Below are positions 58,401 through 64,000 of a DNA stretch of 64,000 nucleotides, piece after piece. The notes below the pieces were generated by a model. The model searched no databases. It was not told the DNA's origin and saw only the letters and a list, made by a program, of their open reading frames with translations. Made by a program: the position numbers and the translations under genes. This stretch comes from Dipteris shenzhenensis (Eukaryota > Polypodiophyta > Polypodiopsida > Gleicheniales). The stretch lies in NCBI GenBank assembly GCA_047967505.1, contig CM106538.1. One strand, written 5' to 3'. Every line of letters begins with the position of its first letter. Positions within the stretch are counted from its first letter, which is position 1.

Positions 58401-60660
58401 GCCCATTTTGAAGGATTTGTACGAGACTAATAACTTATCCCATATCTTTCTTCTTCAGCATCGGCTCTACAACTTGGATATGGACGAAGGAGATTATGTA
58501 CATGACCACTTGACAAAGGTCAAAGTGGTGAGGGATCAACTAGCATCGGTTGGTCAAAAAGGTGGACTTGTGCCAGTTGGCCTTGATGGTACTGAGGAGG
58601 CTACCTTGGAGTTTCAAAAGCTTCGTTACGACTGTGACAGAGGACCAAACCTCTGACTTTTGAGGAGTTGGGTCCATTACTGCTCCAGGAAGACGCTAGG
58701 GAGAAGCTCTACAACAACGACAACAATGACAAGGCGTTGCTAGCAAAGGAAAGGGAAAGCCTAATGGGCAAAGAACCTACTAGGCTAAAATAACTAACCA
58801 AGGGTCACCTTTGTTAAAATATTCCAGAAAAGATCTTGGGCTATAGAGATAAGGTACCCAGAAATAAAGTCATGGTGGAGTATCTCATCAAATGGAAAGA
58901 TCTGCCTGAGGAGGAGGCTACATGGCAGCCAGAGAACATTTTGCAGGAGCATCCACATCTCATGGATTGAGTCTATGCCTACTTGCTCATACCAGGCTGG
59001 AATACTCCTACCCTTCTTTTCATTTTCAGTTGTACTATTTGTCTTCATTTTGAGGGCAAAATTTCTGTAAGCAGGAGGGGATTGTAACAGTATTTACTTC
59101 CAGCTTAGTAGTTCATTCCATTTTAGTGGGAAACTACTACTTTCTTTTGTAAATGCTATTTTAAATAAGGCAATGCCATGTGGCAGCCCCTTCGGAATTA
59201 TCCCATAAGCATTTAATGTTGCTGGCCCACTTTCCCATAATATAAAAAGGGCTTCAGCTGTACTTGCAAGTACCTTTTGATCATTACTACAAATTGGAGT
59301 TTACTCTCTTTGGTGATTGATCCAATCCCAAGAAGGACTTCCCCTAGTAATGGCTAGCCGGCCCATGGAGCTGAAAGTCCATGCCCTCTCTTGTGAGAGT
59401 GTCTCAACCCTACCCCCTCTATCTTTTTGTGCTTTTCTGCTAGTTTAGTGACAGTTTAGTAGGTTTAGTAGTTGCCCTTGCTACAAATGAGGACGAATAA
59501 AAGCTAGCAGGTGGAATTTCCCAGGTCTCCACCAAGCCAGAAAAGTCAGCATGAGGTCCTAAGGTCTCTAAGTTTGTTTAACTTCCACAGTCATCTACTC
59601 CTGTGAAAACCTACAGTCGATGGCTTTAAGGCAGCAAAAGCAGCTCCATAAAGTGCACGTAAGGTTGCAGCAGCAGCAACAGATGACAAAAAGGTCAAAA
59701 AAGTAAAAGCTGACCTTTTAATCAAAAGTTGATGAGGCCCATGTTGATTTTGGTGGACTTAGTCAATGGCCAACTTCAAGAAAGCCGATCTGGCTAACTT
59801 GAGGAGGGTTGCAGCCTAGCCTTTAGCATTAGCTGAAAACATCATTGAGGATTAGCACCCAAGTCGGATTCTATCAGGGGCATCTACAGCCCGTGGCAGT
59901 GGTGCAGGAAGGGAGGCTATTGGATGCGCGCTGTGGGACAGAAGCTGGGCTAGCTCATTTTGTACCTTGAGCAGCTGATGGGCTCAGAGGGGGCGCTTCG
60001 GAGCCTGTCAAATGTGTAAGGAGCTAGGAGGAGGATTGCAGAGATTTGATGTTGCCATTCGTGTGGATTGGTTGGATAGCTTTTGTGGAACCAGTTGTCA
60101 TCGCAGCCTACCAAGGACTCCTTCAGGACGGGGCTTGTGCTTAATGTCATAGTCATATATGTATCATTTATTTGTTTCTTGTTTATGGCCTCAAATTTGT
60201 ATGCACAAATAAATGTACTAGTTGGCTCTTTTTAGACTTGAGTAGAATAGCAAATTTTTTGCTATATAAGGATTGACAAACACAGTCACATCCTGGTTGT
60301 ATAGTATCTCCTTGGTTCTATAGAATTATAAAAACAGTAAGAGGGTGGATGAAAAACTTATTCATGGTAGTGAGGATGAAATGTTTCAATATCCCATTTA
60401 GCACTGCAATTTGTTTTTCAGGTTCAATGCAAGACTACAGGAGCAGTGTACATAGTTGCGGAGACCCGTCTATCTCAACTACCAGCTCGAAAGGGAAAAG
60501 GAGATGTGCCTGATGGTAATGCAACTAAAGGGAAGGGGGCATGGAACAAAAATGACAAGATAAAAAAGGAAAATCCATCAGAGCAAACTGGCAATCGCAC
60601 TGAATTGAGTGGTTACACAATCCTGGACAAGATGAAAGGTGTTGATTTAGCTGGCAAAAG
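42062..60660 (+). CDS. IleRS: Cytosolic isoleucyl-tRNA synthetase, N-terminal exons 1-4
   Basis: The enzyme charges tRNA-Ile with isoleucine in the cytosol. Four exons join in one frame: 42062-42595, 42821-42886, 43119-43262 and 60422-60660, giving about 327 residues of a protein usually near 1,100-1,200 residues; the rest lies beyond the window. Residues 40-60 hold [20 protein letters not shown], with HYGH as the class I HIGH signature. [14 protein letters not shown] follows. Exon 3 gives [20 protein letters not shown], the threonine-rich start of the CP1 editing domain. Exon 4 gives [12 protein letters not shown] and [15 protein letters not shown]. All splice sites are GT-AG. The protein resembles eukaryotic cytosolic, not organellar, IleRS. 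No disabling change is seen, so it is probably functional. The unusual feature is the 17-kb third intron. Confidence 0.95.
42821..42886 (+). CDS. IleRS: IleRS exon 2
   Basis: 22 codons ([20 protein letters not shown] and two more) between acceptor TTCCTTTCAG and donor GTGTGA; phase 0 at both ends. Confidence 0.95.
43119..43262 (+). CDS. IleRS: IleRS exon 3
   Basis: 48 codons between acceptor CATGACAG and donor GTTAGA; phase 0 at both ends. It carries the start of the editing domain. Confidence 0.95.
43455..43690. repeat. Compound (GT)n/(AC)n/(AT)n microsatellites
   Basis: GT repeats near 43457-43478, a (GT)n-(AC)n palindromic block at 43590-43618 followed by ATATAT, and GT repeats at 43671-43685. 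The block could fold into a hairpin. Confidence 0.9.
43691..43780 (-). mobile_element. Very short 3' tail of a LINE, minus strand
   Basis: A T9 run (poly-A on the minus strand) is followed by GTATTTATATT and TTTACAATG-type sequence that resembles the 3' end of the next LINE (43801-43860). Only about 90 bp were inserted, probably a severely 5'-truncated copy. Confidence 0.6.
43783..45711 (-). mobile_element. 5'-truncated LINE with 18-bp target duplication
   Basis: The body runs 43801-45693. AGTAGTGTGTACACACAC flanks it at 43783-43800 and 45694-45711. A T7 run at 43801 is the minus-strand poly-A end. The insertion landed in a GT/AC microsatellite, which is now present on both sides. Confidence 0.92.
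43905..45692 (-). pseudogene. LINE ORF2 3' half, long open frame
   Basis: About 596 codons are open within the LINE. It starts inside the reverse transcriptase with [20 protein letters not shown], the Tyr-Ala-Asp-Asp catalytic motif, followed by [13 protein letters not shown] and LGYPIG. The connection domain follows ([20 protein letters not shown]), and near the end zf-[23 protein letters not shown] and [20 protein letters not shown]. The endonuclease and the first reverse transcriptase motifs were lost by 5' truncation, so it cannot move by itself. The intact frame and matching duplication indicate a recent insertion. Confidence 0.95.
45703..45872. repeat. (AC)n and ATGT-type microsatellites
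   Basis: (AC)n 45703-45725 followed by GTATGTATGC repeats, and CACACGCGCACACAC at 45840-45872. Confidence 0.9.
46010..46710 (+). pseudogene. Gypsy element G: gag
   Basis: Plus-strand frames read [20 protein letters not shown] and then the Retrotrans_gag core: [58 protein letters not shown]. About 46600-46640 is a Lys-rich region leading to a broken zinc knuckle (FCMECKQP). Frames break at 46395 and 46686. The 5' LTR and gag N-terminus are missing. The rest of G resumes at 53636 after the insertion of F. Confidence 0.85.
46716..47875 (-). repeat. 3' LTR of gypsy F
   Basis: On the minus strand it begins TGTCACATGCACCCCTACAC at 47875, right after purine-rich AAGGAGGGAA, and ends at TGTTAACATGC (plus strand) at 46716, which mirrors the other end. 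47562-47875 matches 53363-53635. The plus strand also has TATA-like AGCCTATAAAAGCAGCCCTT near 47513. Confidence 0.6.
47876..47981 (-). pseudogene. Gypsy F chromodomain, second half
   Basis: The minus strand reads [20 protein letters not shown] and DYLEPM, the end of the pol polyprotein just before the polypurine tract. The first half lies on the other side of element E (50895 onward); the domain is cut by that insertion. Confidence 0.75.
47982..49142 (-). repeat. 3' LTR of element E (1,161 bp)
   Basis: Near-identical to 49709-50889; the main difference is a short insertion (about 50614-50638) in the other copy. It contains a minus-strand TATA box CCTATAAAAGGAG (about 48635-48650) and palindromic GGCCGACTGGCTGGTC-type motifs. 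Open frames on both strands inside it are chance. Confidence 0.95.
49194..49652 (-). CDS. Unrecognised small protein carried by element E
   Basis: The only open frame of the internal region: 152 codons from the first non-ATG position at 49652, or 107 codons from ATG at 49517 ([20 protein letters not shown]). The first 35 codons overlap the retrotransposon leader. After that it is unrelated to gag or pol. Visible features are a Cys cluster (FCCRPC), a Trp-rich middle ([35 protein letters not shown]) and a Glu/Lys-rich end. No signal peptide or membrane segment. It stops 40 bp before the polypurine tract. It could be a captured host gene fragment or a family-specific accessory protein. I do not recognise the family; coding status is uncertain. 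Confidence 0.55.
   Translation of the reverse strand: MLKDDPDSEALGNRLPRLEDCALARRRVNQVQTGAFKVRGPGYLDMYFCCRPCQRKDGLKQTLRAWCLEDSKLFIHYEGDNWKIIEAVLLEFEGRNVTEDGGTRRCYQRWTFVPGWCAEAEPDLVEQEPLDEKPGKGFDTERFQRTMTRELL
49697..49708 (-). other. Primer-binding site of element E
   Basis: The minus strand reads TGGTATCAGATC directly after the 5' LTR; initiator tRNA-Met type. Confidence 0.9.
49709..50889 (-). repeat. 5' LTR of element E (1,181 bp)
   Basis: TGTTGGAAAGGTCACCTCCC (minus strand) to TATTTTCTAACA. It would drive transcription of E on the minus strand. Confidence 0.95.
50895..51415 (-). pseudogene. Gypsy F integrase core end and chromodomain start
   Basis: The minus strand reads [20 protein letters not shown] and [20 protein letters not shown] (region of the second catalytic Asp). 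The stretch with the catalytic Glu is missing. [20 protein letters not shown] (GPF/Y region) and [17 protein letters not shown]-type linker follow, then the chromodomain start, cut by E at 50894. An internal deletion and several stops are present. Confidence 0.85.
51416..52087 (+). repeat. Probable solo LTR of another family, plus strand
   Basis: About 672 bp starting TGTTACGCG and ending CTTCTCACA interrupt the integrase of F between the zinc finger and core. It has TATA box CCCTATAAATAAGG at 51890-51903 and a pyrimidine-rich 3' part. No target duplication was found, and about 40 integrase residues at the site are missing, so a deletion accompanied or followed the insertion. Confidence 0.6.
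52088..52590 (-). pseudogene. Gypsy F RNase H end and integrase zinc finger
   Basis: On the minus strand [20 protein letters not shown] is the end of RNase H (about 52550-52450). [20 protein letters not shown] and [20 protein letters not shown] (52270-52110) are the H2C2 zinc finger, in which the first Cys is replaced by Arg. It continues [11 protein letters not shown] up to the solo LTR. Confidence 0.88.
52600..53362 (+). pseudogene. Possible hAT-type transposon 3' end with acidic protein tail
   Basis: A plus-strand frame reads [20 protein letters not shown] and [15 protein letters not shown], then in a shifted frame a strongly acidic C-terminus ([19 protein letters not shown]) ending at TGA near 52904. 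After a 3'-UTR-like stretch, CGTATG occurs four times within 53271-53350, next to an inverted repeat GTATGATTCAG/CTGAACCATAC. An acidic transposase tail and clustered short subterminal motifs are typical of hAT elements, but no transposase core is present. It lies between F's RNase H and its 5' LTR. Confidence 0.4.
53363..53635 (-). repeat. 5' LTR fragment of gypsy F
   Basis: About 273 bp match 47562-47875, including CCTAGAATCCTAAGATGGAA and GACAAAATCTCCT. The inner part is missing and the outermost few bases are lost. Confidence 0.8.
53636..55085 (+). pseudogene. Gypsy element G: protease end, reverse transcriptase, RNase H start
   Basis: Plus strand. [20 protein letters not shown] is the C-terminal region of the gypsy protease. 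[20 protein letters not shown], then (shifted) [14 protein letters not shown] and [20 protein letters not shown], are reverse transcriptase motifs 1-3, with the motif A Asp intact. [20 protein letters not shown] and [18 protein letters not shown] follow; the Tyr-x-Asp-Asp motif reads FFDN, so the second catalytic Asp is lost. [54 protein letters not shown] and [15 protein letters not shown] (RNase H) end at the 709-bp insert. Multiple frameshifts and stops occur. Confidence 0.92.
55086..55794. mobile_element. 709-bp insert of unknown type with 14-bp target duplication
   Basis: ATGCTATCAAGAAA is present at 55072-55085 and 55795-55808, exactly at the RNase H codons that the insert splits. The insert is A/T-rich, contains (CA)n at 55373-55411, and ends TTCAAAGGTATAT. 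It includes an exon-like stretch (55535-55638) between TTTTAG and GTATGTC. No LTR and no recognised coding sequence. The long target duplication suggests LINE-type or SINE-type retroposition, but the orientation is uncertain. Confidence 0.7.
55373..55411. repeat. (CA)n microsatellite
   Basis: About 19 CA units inside the 709-bp insert. Confidence 0.95.
55809..56683 (+). pseudogene. Gypsy element G: RNase H end, zinc finger, integrase start
   Basis: It continues the split RNase H (WYHYIRGIE), then [20 protein letters not shown], a stretch of open pol linker, and the H2C2 finger ([32 protein letters not shown]). The integrase core begins with [13 protein letters not shown] (first catalytic Asp, duplicated), [19 protein letters not shown] and [20 protein letters not shown] (second Asp). 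It is cut at 56683 by the copia LTR. Several stops are present. Confidence 0.9.
56371..56490 (+). repeat. 60-bp in-frame tandem duplication in integrase
   Basis: Two exact-length 60-bp units (56371-56430 and 56431-56490) encode [20 protein letters not shown] and [20 protein letters not shown]. Both carry the first catalytic Asp. Confidence 0.92.
56684..57828 (+). repeat. 5' LTR of the copia parent element (1,145 bp)
   Basis: TGTTGGAGAGGTCACCTCTC to CCAATTCTAACA. Contains AGCCTATAAAAGCAGCCCTT (about 57293), a likely TATA box. Confidence 0.9.
58045..58700 (+). pseudogene. copia gag, frameshifted
   Basis: ATG at 58045 ([17 protein letters not shown]) starts the protein. In a second frame [20 protein letters not shown] is the Gag N-terminal core, where the usual Trp after Pro-Ile reads Gly. 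In a third frame [40 protein letters not shown] and [20 protein letters not shown] form the UBN2 core. At least two frameshifts; no zinc knuckle before the element ends. Confidence 0.88.
58824..58970 (+). pseudogene. Gypsy element G: chromodomain and end of pol
   Basis: An uninterrupted 48-codon stretch, [14 protein letters not shown] then [20 protein letters not shown], ends HPHLMD-stop. Chromodomains guide integration to heterochromatin in chromoviruses; here only the domain itself remains readable. Confidence 0.92.
59083..59590 (+). repeat. 3' LTR of gypsy G (right end uncertain)
   Basis: Starts TGTAACAGTATTTACTTCC just after purine tract AAGCAGGAGGGGA (59069-59081). TATA-like ATAATATAAAAAGGGC near 59237. 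The end at a CA near 59590 is a guess because the 5' LTR is missing. Confidence 0.65.
59591..60421. other. Remainder of IleRS intron 3; nothing recognised
   Basis: No transposon motif was seen. This includes the pyrimidine-rich acceptor region before exon 4. Confidence 0.5.
60422..60660 (+). CDS. IleRS: IleRS exon 4
   Basis: 239 nt in phase with exon 3 ([20 protein letters not shown] onward). It ends within codon AG|G before donor GTATGAG at 60661. Reading on past this donor gives no IleRS similarity, which supports the splice site. Confidence 0.9.
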
Positions 60661-61639
60661 GTATGAGGGTCGCTTTGAAAGTCTTGTCTATTTGATAATT
60701 CTCTGCCTTCAGAAAGATGATTTTGCAGCATGAATTGAAACAGGAGGCAATGAGAGAGGTGATGTTGGTCGGATGGCCAATTTTTTGTGAAAAACGAATT
60801 GAAAATGGCTGATTTATTTCTTCCTCTCCCTTAGGAAAATTTATTTGTTGGTCCTCTTCAGGATTCAATATGATTTCAAATAGGATAAAATGAGAGGAAA
60901 ACCTAAATCACTTAAAAATTTGTATTTTCCACATTGCCAAGGATTCTGGAAGTTGGATTTAAATTACTCTGCTTTACTAGTTCTTGTGTGGACTCTTGTG
61001 TGGACTCTGAAGAAAAAATGGTTAGTTGTGTCAACTTTGTACCGTTTTTGTAGATGCAATTCATTATTCCCTTTTGTTTTTTTGTTTTTATATAATGGCC
61101 ATCTCGATGGGTTGGGTGCAGAACTTAATTGCATGTTTGAGAGCTTGCGAAGAGTGTCAGTTGTATCCTTGTGGCAGCTACAATTGCATAGTGCACTAAG
61201 GGTTTCTAGCAGTAGGGGTTTTTAGCAGATTATCCTTACTGTATCACCTAACAGTTAAGCTGTTGCGATGAGCAATATCATTGGATCATGCAACGATAAT
61301 GTAAACAAGAGTGATGAAATTCATAAGAGGGCCTAAACCCCTAACCATGGGTTTGGTGCTAAGGATCATGAAATGCTTACGTAGAAGATATTATGAGTCG
61401 TGACACCCTTACACCTTCCCTAATTGTTTCAAGCCTTCTGCAGCCATTTAACACATGTTCTTGCTCAAATAGTCTACTTCATTGCTCTTAGAAATGCCAT
61501 CAGCCTACAGCATGATAGTTTAACCCTAATTTCTCAGCCTAGGCTAGCAGAAATGAGAGCAGCTAGGTGTAGATGGATAGAACAGCAAGTAATCATCAAA
61601 TCCATGTGCACAATCACCAAAAGGTACCTGGGATCTATG
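60661..61639. other. Start of IleRS intron 4; nothing recognised
   Basis: No further IleRS exon could be found to the end of the window, so intron 4 exceeds 3.3 kb. Open frames at 60890-61225 and 61424-61660 show no motif. Confidence 0.5.
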
Positions 61640-61943
61640 CTGGGGTCGTTGGCTTTGTGAGGGGCTGAACAAGCAACACGCTAGGATATTGATTTCTCGT
61701 CTAGGAGTTGATGTCCTAGTTCAGCTTGGAGCAAACAAGACTCGGCTGTCAATGAGTGTTCACTAGATTGTATTTAAGAATGAGATGAGTACAAAGTACA
61801 GCAGGGCCCCATGCTTATGGGATAGCCACTCTAGGATGCCGCTGGCAACTTCAGGCCTCCCAAGTAAAGTTATGCTTATTTACAAAGTCATTTAGAATCT
61901 AACTGGAATAGAAATAAACTAAGTAAATCTGACCTTTGTTACA
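61640..61943 (-). repeat. 3' LTR of gypsy H (left end unknown)
   Basis: On the minus strand it begins TGTAACAAAGGTCAG at 61943, after a purine-rich GGGTCAGGGTGGAC and the chromodomain. The left boundary is arbitrary. Confidence 0.55.
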
Positions 61944-62199
61944 GTCCACCCTGACCCAAGGAAAATTTTTCTCAAATTTGCAAAGGTTGCTGTAACAAGG
62001 AATAACAACAGTAAAAGGGAGATGAGAAACTCATATCTGGTCATATCATGTGGGTAACAGTGAGTCCAGCTGTCAACAAACCCGTCCAACATATGCTGTA
62101 CTGCAAGAATGGTGGTGGAGCATTAGATCGACCAGTGGGTGGCATAGACAAAGTCTCAGCAGCTCCTCATAGCTAAAAATGATCATCTCTGGTCCCACA

Positions 62200-62389
62200 C
62201 ATCAGCTGAGCAAGTAAGGGTATTGATCCACTGAAGGCTGCCATGAAGACTCATCATCTGGTAATGCCCACCATTTGATGTAGTATTCAATGTAGGATTT
62301 ATTCTGAGGATGTGGTCTCTGGATCCAAAAATCTTCTTAGGTATATACTGAATATGGCTCTCCTCATCCATGGGAGGCAGCTCTTCCAT
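62200..62389 (-). pseudogene. Gypsy H chromodomain
   Basis: The minus strand reads PKKIFGSRDHILR, then in a shifted frame KSYIEYYIKWWALPDDESSW and QPSVDQYPYL, a chromodomain at the end of pol. One frameshift disables it. Confidence 0.75.
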
Positions 62390-62429
62390 AACTTGATCTG
62401 TTTACTACGATAGAGGGCTGCCAAGCCAA

Positions 62430-63060
62430 TAACCACCCACTCACGGATTCCCCTTGCGAGCTCTCGTCTATCCTCATCCCTTCTTCACGTAAAGTCTCTT
62501 TCAACTCATCTCCATGCAACCCTCATATCAGCTAGCTCCTCCTCCTCCACCCCACTGTGCCTTGGAGCTCACTCAAACACATAAAAATCTATGACATGCC
62601 TCTCTGCTTGGTCTACCTCAATGGTCTGTGGCGTTGCTGCCTCCTGCTGCTCTCTGATCTGTCACAATAGTGTCTCTCTGTGTCATCGCATCTCAATTAG
62701 ACAGAGCCCAATGCAGACTTGATCGTGGAAGAGGATTAGTCGTAAGAGTGGACCGAAGCAGTGGTATTGTCCCCGAATCTCATAGTAGGCTGGGCAGATA
62801 CATAGAAAGTGCTGCTCAGTCTCGACCGCCCCCAACGTGCATAACTTGCAGATCTGCGGCTCTCTGGGTATACTTGTAGCTCTCCCTGCCTCAATCCTCA
62901 ATTGATGTGAGACCCGCATCTGTCCAATGGCAATTCTAAGTGCATGCGAGACTCCTTTCCCCGAGGTACTGGGTCTGATGATGAGCCGTCTGATGATGAG
63001 CCCATCTTTGGATACTCTCAAGAAGTGGTCGCAATAGAACTGGATCTTGGTGGGGAACCC
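62430..63060 (-). pseudogene. C-terminal zinc-finger fragment of a non-LTR retrotransposon (family Z), copy 2
   Basis: An open minus-strand frame at 62683-63021 reads GQMRVSHQLRIEAGRATSIP, REPQICKLCTLGAVETEQHF and LCICPAYYEIRGQYHCF. The same Cys-x2-Cys...His...Cys pattern, spacing and flanking residues occur in the fragment at 41298-41927. No reverse transcriptase is attached. It separates the gypsy H integrase from its chromodomain, so it is probably a later insertion or fusion. Confidence 0.7.
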
Positions 63061-63102
63061 CCGGCCCCCCTCAACCCCCCTCCAAGTCGGAGATGCATGG
63101 AG

Positions 63103-64000
63103 CTAGAGGAGATCTAACCGTATGATAACAGTTAATTTGATCTTGTGAGATTCGACTTGGACGGTGCATCCATGTTGTACTGAAAGGGGGGAAGCTGGTC
63201 CATTCGAATATTCAAAAATACTTCTCAAGAAAAGACTAGTCATCCTAGGATCTCTGTCACTGACAATTGATTGAGGCATCCCATGATGTTTGAACACATG
63301 CGACATAAAAAGTCTTGCCATTCGATCTACTGTAATCTTTTTCTTTACTGGAATGAAATGGGCTTGTTTGCTGAATCTGCAAATTATAGTCCATATCCCA
63401 TCATGTCCACTGGATGTACGAGGCAAATCAAATATGAAATCCATGACAATACTCTGCCAGGGCCTATCTGGAATAGGCAAAGGATGCAACATTCCCGCTG
63501 GCTTTTGCCTATCATATTTCGCCTTCTGGCAAGTGATACATGCCCTGACATAGGCAGCCACATCCTTTCTCAACGTAGTTCCACAGCCTTAACTGTAGCC
63601 TCAATACCTCTATGACCAGCGTATGGCGGAGCATGACTTTCTGTGAGAACCTTGTGCCTAAGCTGCTTGGTGACACAGAATCTCCCATGCATCATCATAA
63701 AACCATTCTTAAGGGCATGATGGTCATGCTTTTGCCCAGCCACAAGCTGTTCATGTATCCGTGAAAAATCAGCATCATCTGCATACTGATCTACCATGTC
63801 ATCCAATTCATTGTGATATGAAATGGTCACTGCTGAAACTAGAGGCTTTTTAGACACTGCATCTGGATGTGGGCCTCCTCGAAAGAGCATCTACTACCAC
63901 ATTTTTATTGCCCGGCACATGCACAATCTGAAAATGGAACATAGAAAAAAATTGGTCCACCGCATGTACTTCTTGGACAGCTTTTTCTGAGTGAGAAAGT
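63103..64000 (-). pseudogene. Gypsy element H: RNase H end, zinc finger, integrase core
   Basis: Runs off the right edge. On the minus strand: HFQIVHVPGNKNVVVDALS (RNase H end, about 63950-63890), a 106-codon frame with linker and KVLTESHAPPYAGHRGIEAT (His-His of the H2C2 finger), a frameshift near 63580, then AYVRACITCQKAKYDRQ (the two Cys), WQSIVMDFIFDLPRTSSGHD (first catalytic Asp) and MPQSIVSDRDPRMTSLFLRS (second Asp). The catalytic Glu region is missing. It is among the better preserved gypsy copies here. Confidence 0.92.

Larger units (their letters stand above)
56684..58790 (+). mobile_element. Ty1/copia element (E family parent): 5' LTR and gag only
   Basis: LTR 56684-57828, primer site TGGTATCAGAGC 57829-57840, leader, then gag. 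The element breaks off near 58790, where gypsy G chromodomain sequence resumes. The 3' part of copia and the intervening part of G's integrase are both gone, so one deletion removed them. Its LTR ends and leader match element E. Confidence 0.88.
43263..60421 (+). other. IleRS intron 3, about 17.2 kb, filled with nested transposons
   Basis: Donor GTTAGA at 43263 and acceptor TTTGTTTTTCAG ending at 60421. Introns 1 and 2 are 225 and 232 bp. Almost all of intron 3 is accounted for by the retroelements listed below. Confidence 0.93.

Noticed and set aside
60661-60733. Continuation of IleRS exon 4 to the stop at 60731
   Set aside because: The reading after GTATGAG lacks any similarity to IleRS and a good donor site is present at 60661.

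Overview
The window looks like nuclear DNA of a large-genome land plant, most likely a gymnosperm (inference). It contains spliced exons of a eukaryotic cytosolic isoleucyl-tRNA synthetase with standard plant GT-AG junctions. It also contains a single-exon gene of the plant-specific DUF4408/DUF761 family. The rest is dense, mutated retrotransposon sequence (Ty3/gypsy, Ty1/copia, LINE) and long microsatellites. I saw no bacterial operon, no CRISPR array and no intact autonomous transposon.

Layout. 1-12.3 kb: a mosaic of disabled gypsy pieces around one small Ty1/copia-type element with clean boundaries (3866-6364, 5-bp target duplication AACAT). 12.3-14.5 kb: long compound microsatellites. 15.9-16.6 kb: the DUF4408/DUF761 gene on the minus strand. 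17.6-32.2 kb: at least five LINE remnants on both strands, a copia RNase H fragment, and a 90-bp relic of mitochondrial small-subunit rRNA. 32.2-36.6 kb: a tandemly duplicated locus carrying the same copia insertion twice, once as a solo LTR and once as a longer internally deleted element, both flanked by TCTAT. 37.3-40.6 kb: a strongly pyrimidine-biased tract with diverged tandem units.

42.06 kb to the right edge: the isoleucyl-tRNA synthetase gene on the plus strand. Exons 1-3 are compact (introns of 225 and 232 bp). Exon 4 follows after an intron of about 17.2 kb that is a nested stack of transposons. A gypsy chromovirus (G, plus strand) was entered by another gypsy (F, minus strand), which was entered by a non-autonomous LTR element (E, minus strand, target duplication ACTTG). 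Further insertions are a copia LTR-gag piece, a 709-bp unknown insert with a 14-bp duplication, and a 5'-truncated LINE with an 18-bp duplication. Intron 4 runs out of the window and holds another LINE fragment and a minus-strand gypsy (H).

The best candidates for something new are element E, which has copia-family LTRs but encodes a small unrecognised protein of about 107-152 residues, and the tandem solo-LTR/element pair. No dedicated new biochemical system is evident; the interest lies in transposon structure and in the giant intron of a housekeeping gene.
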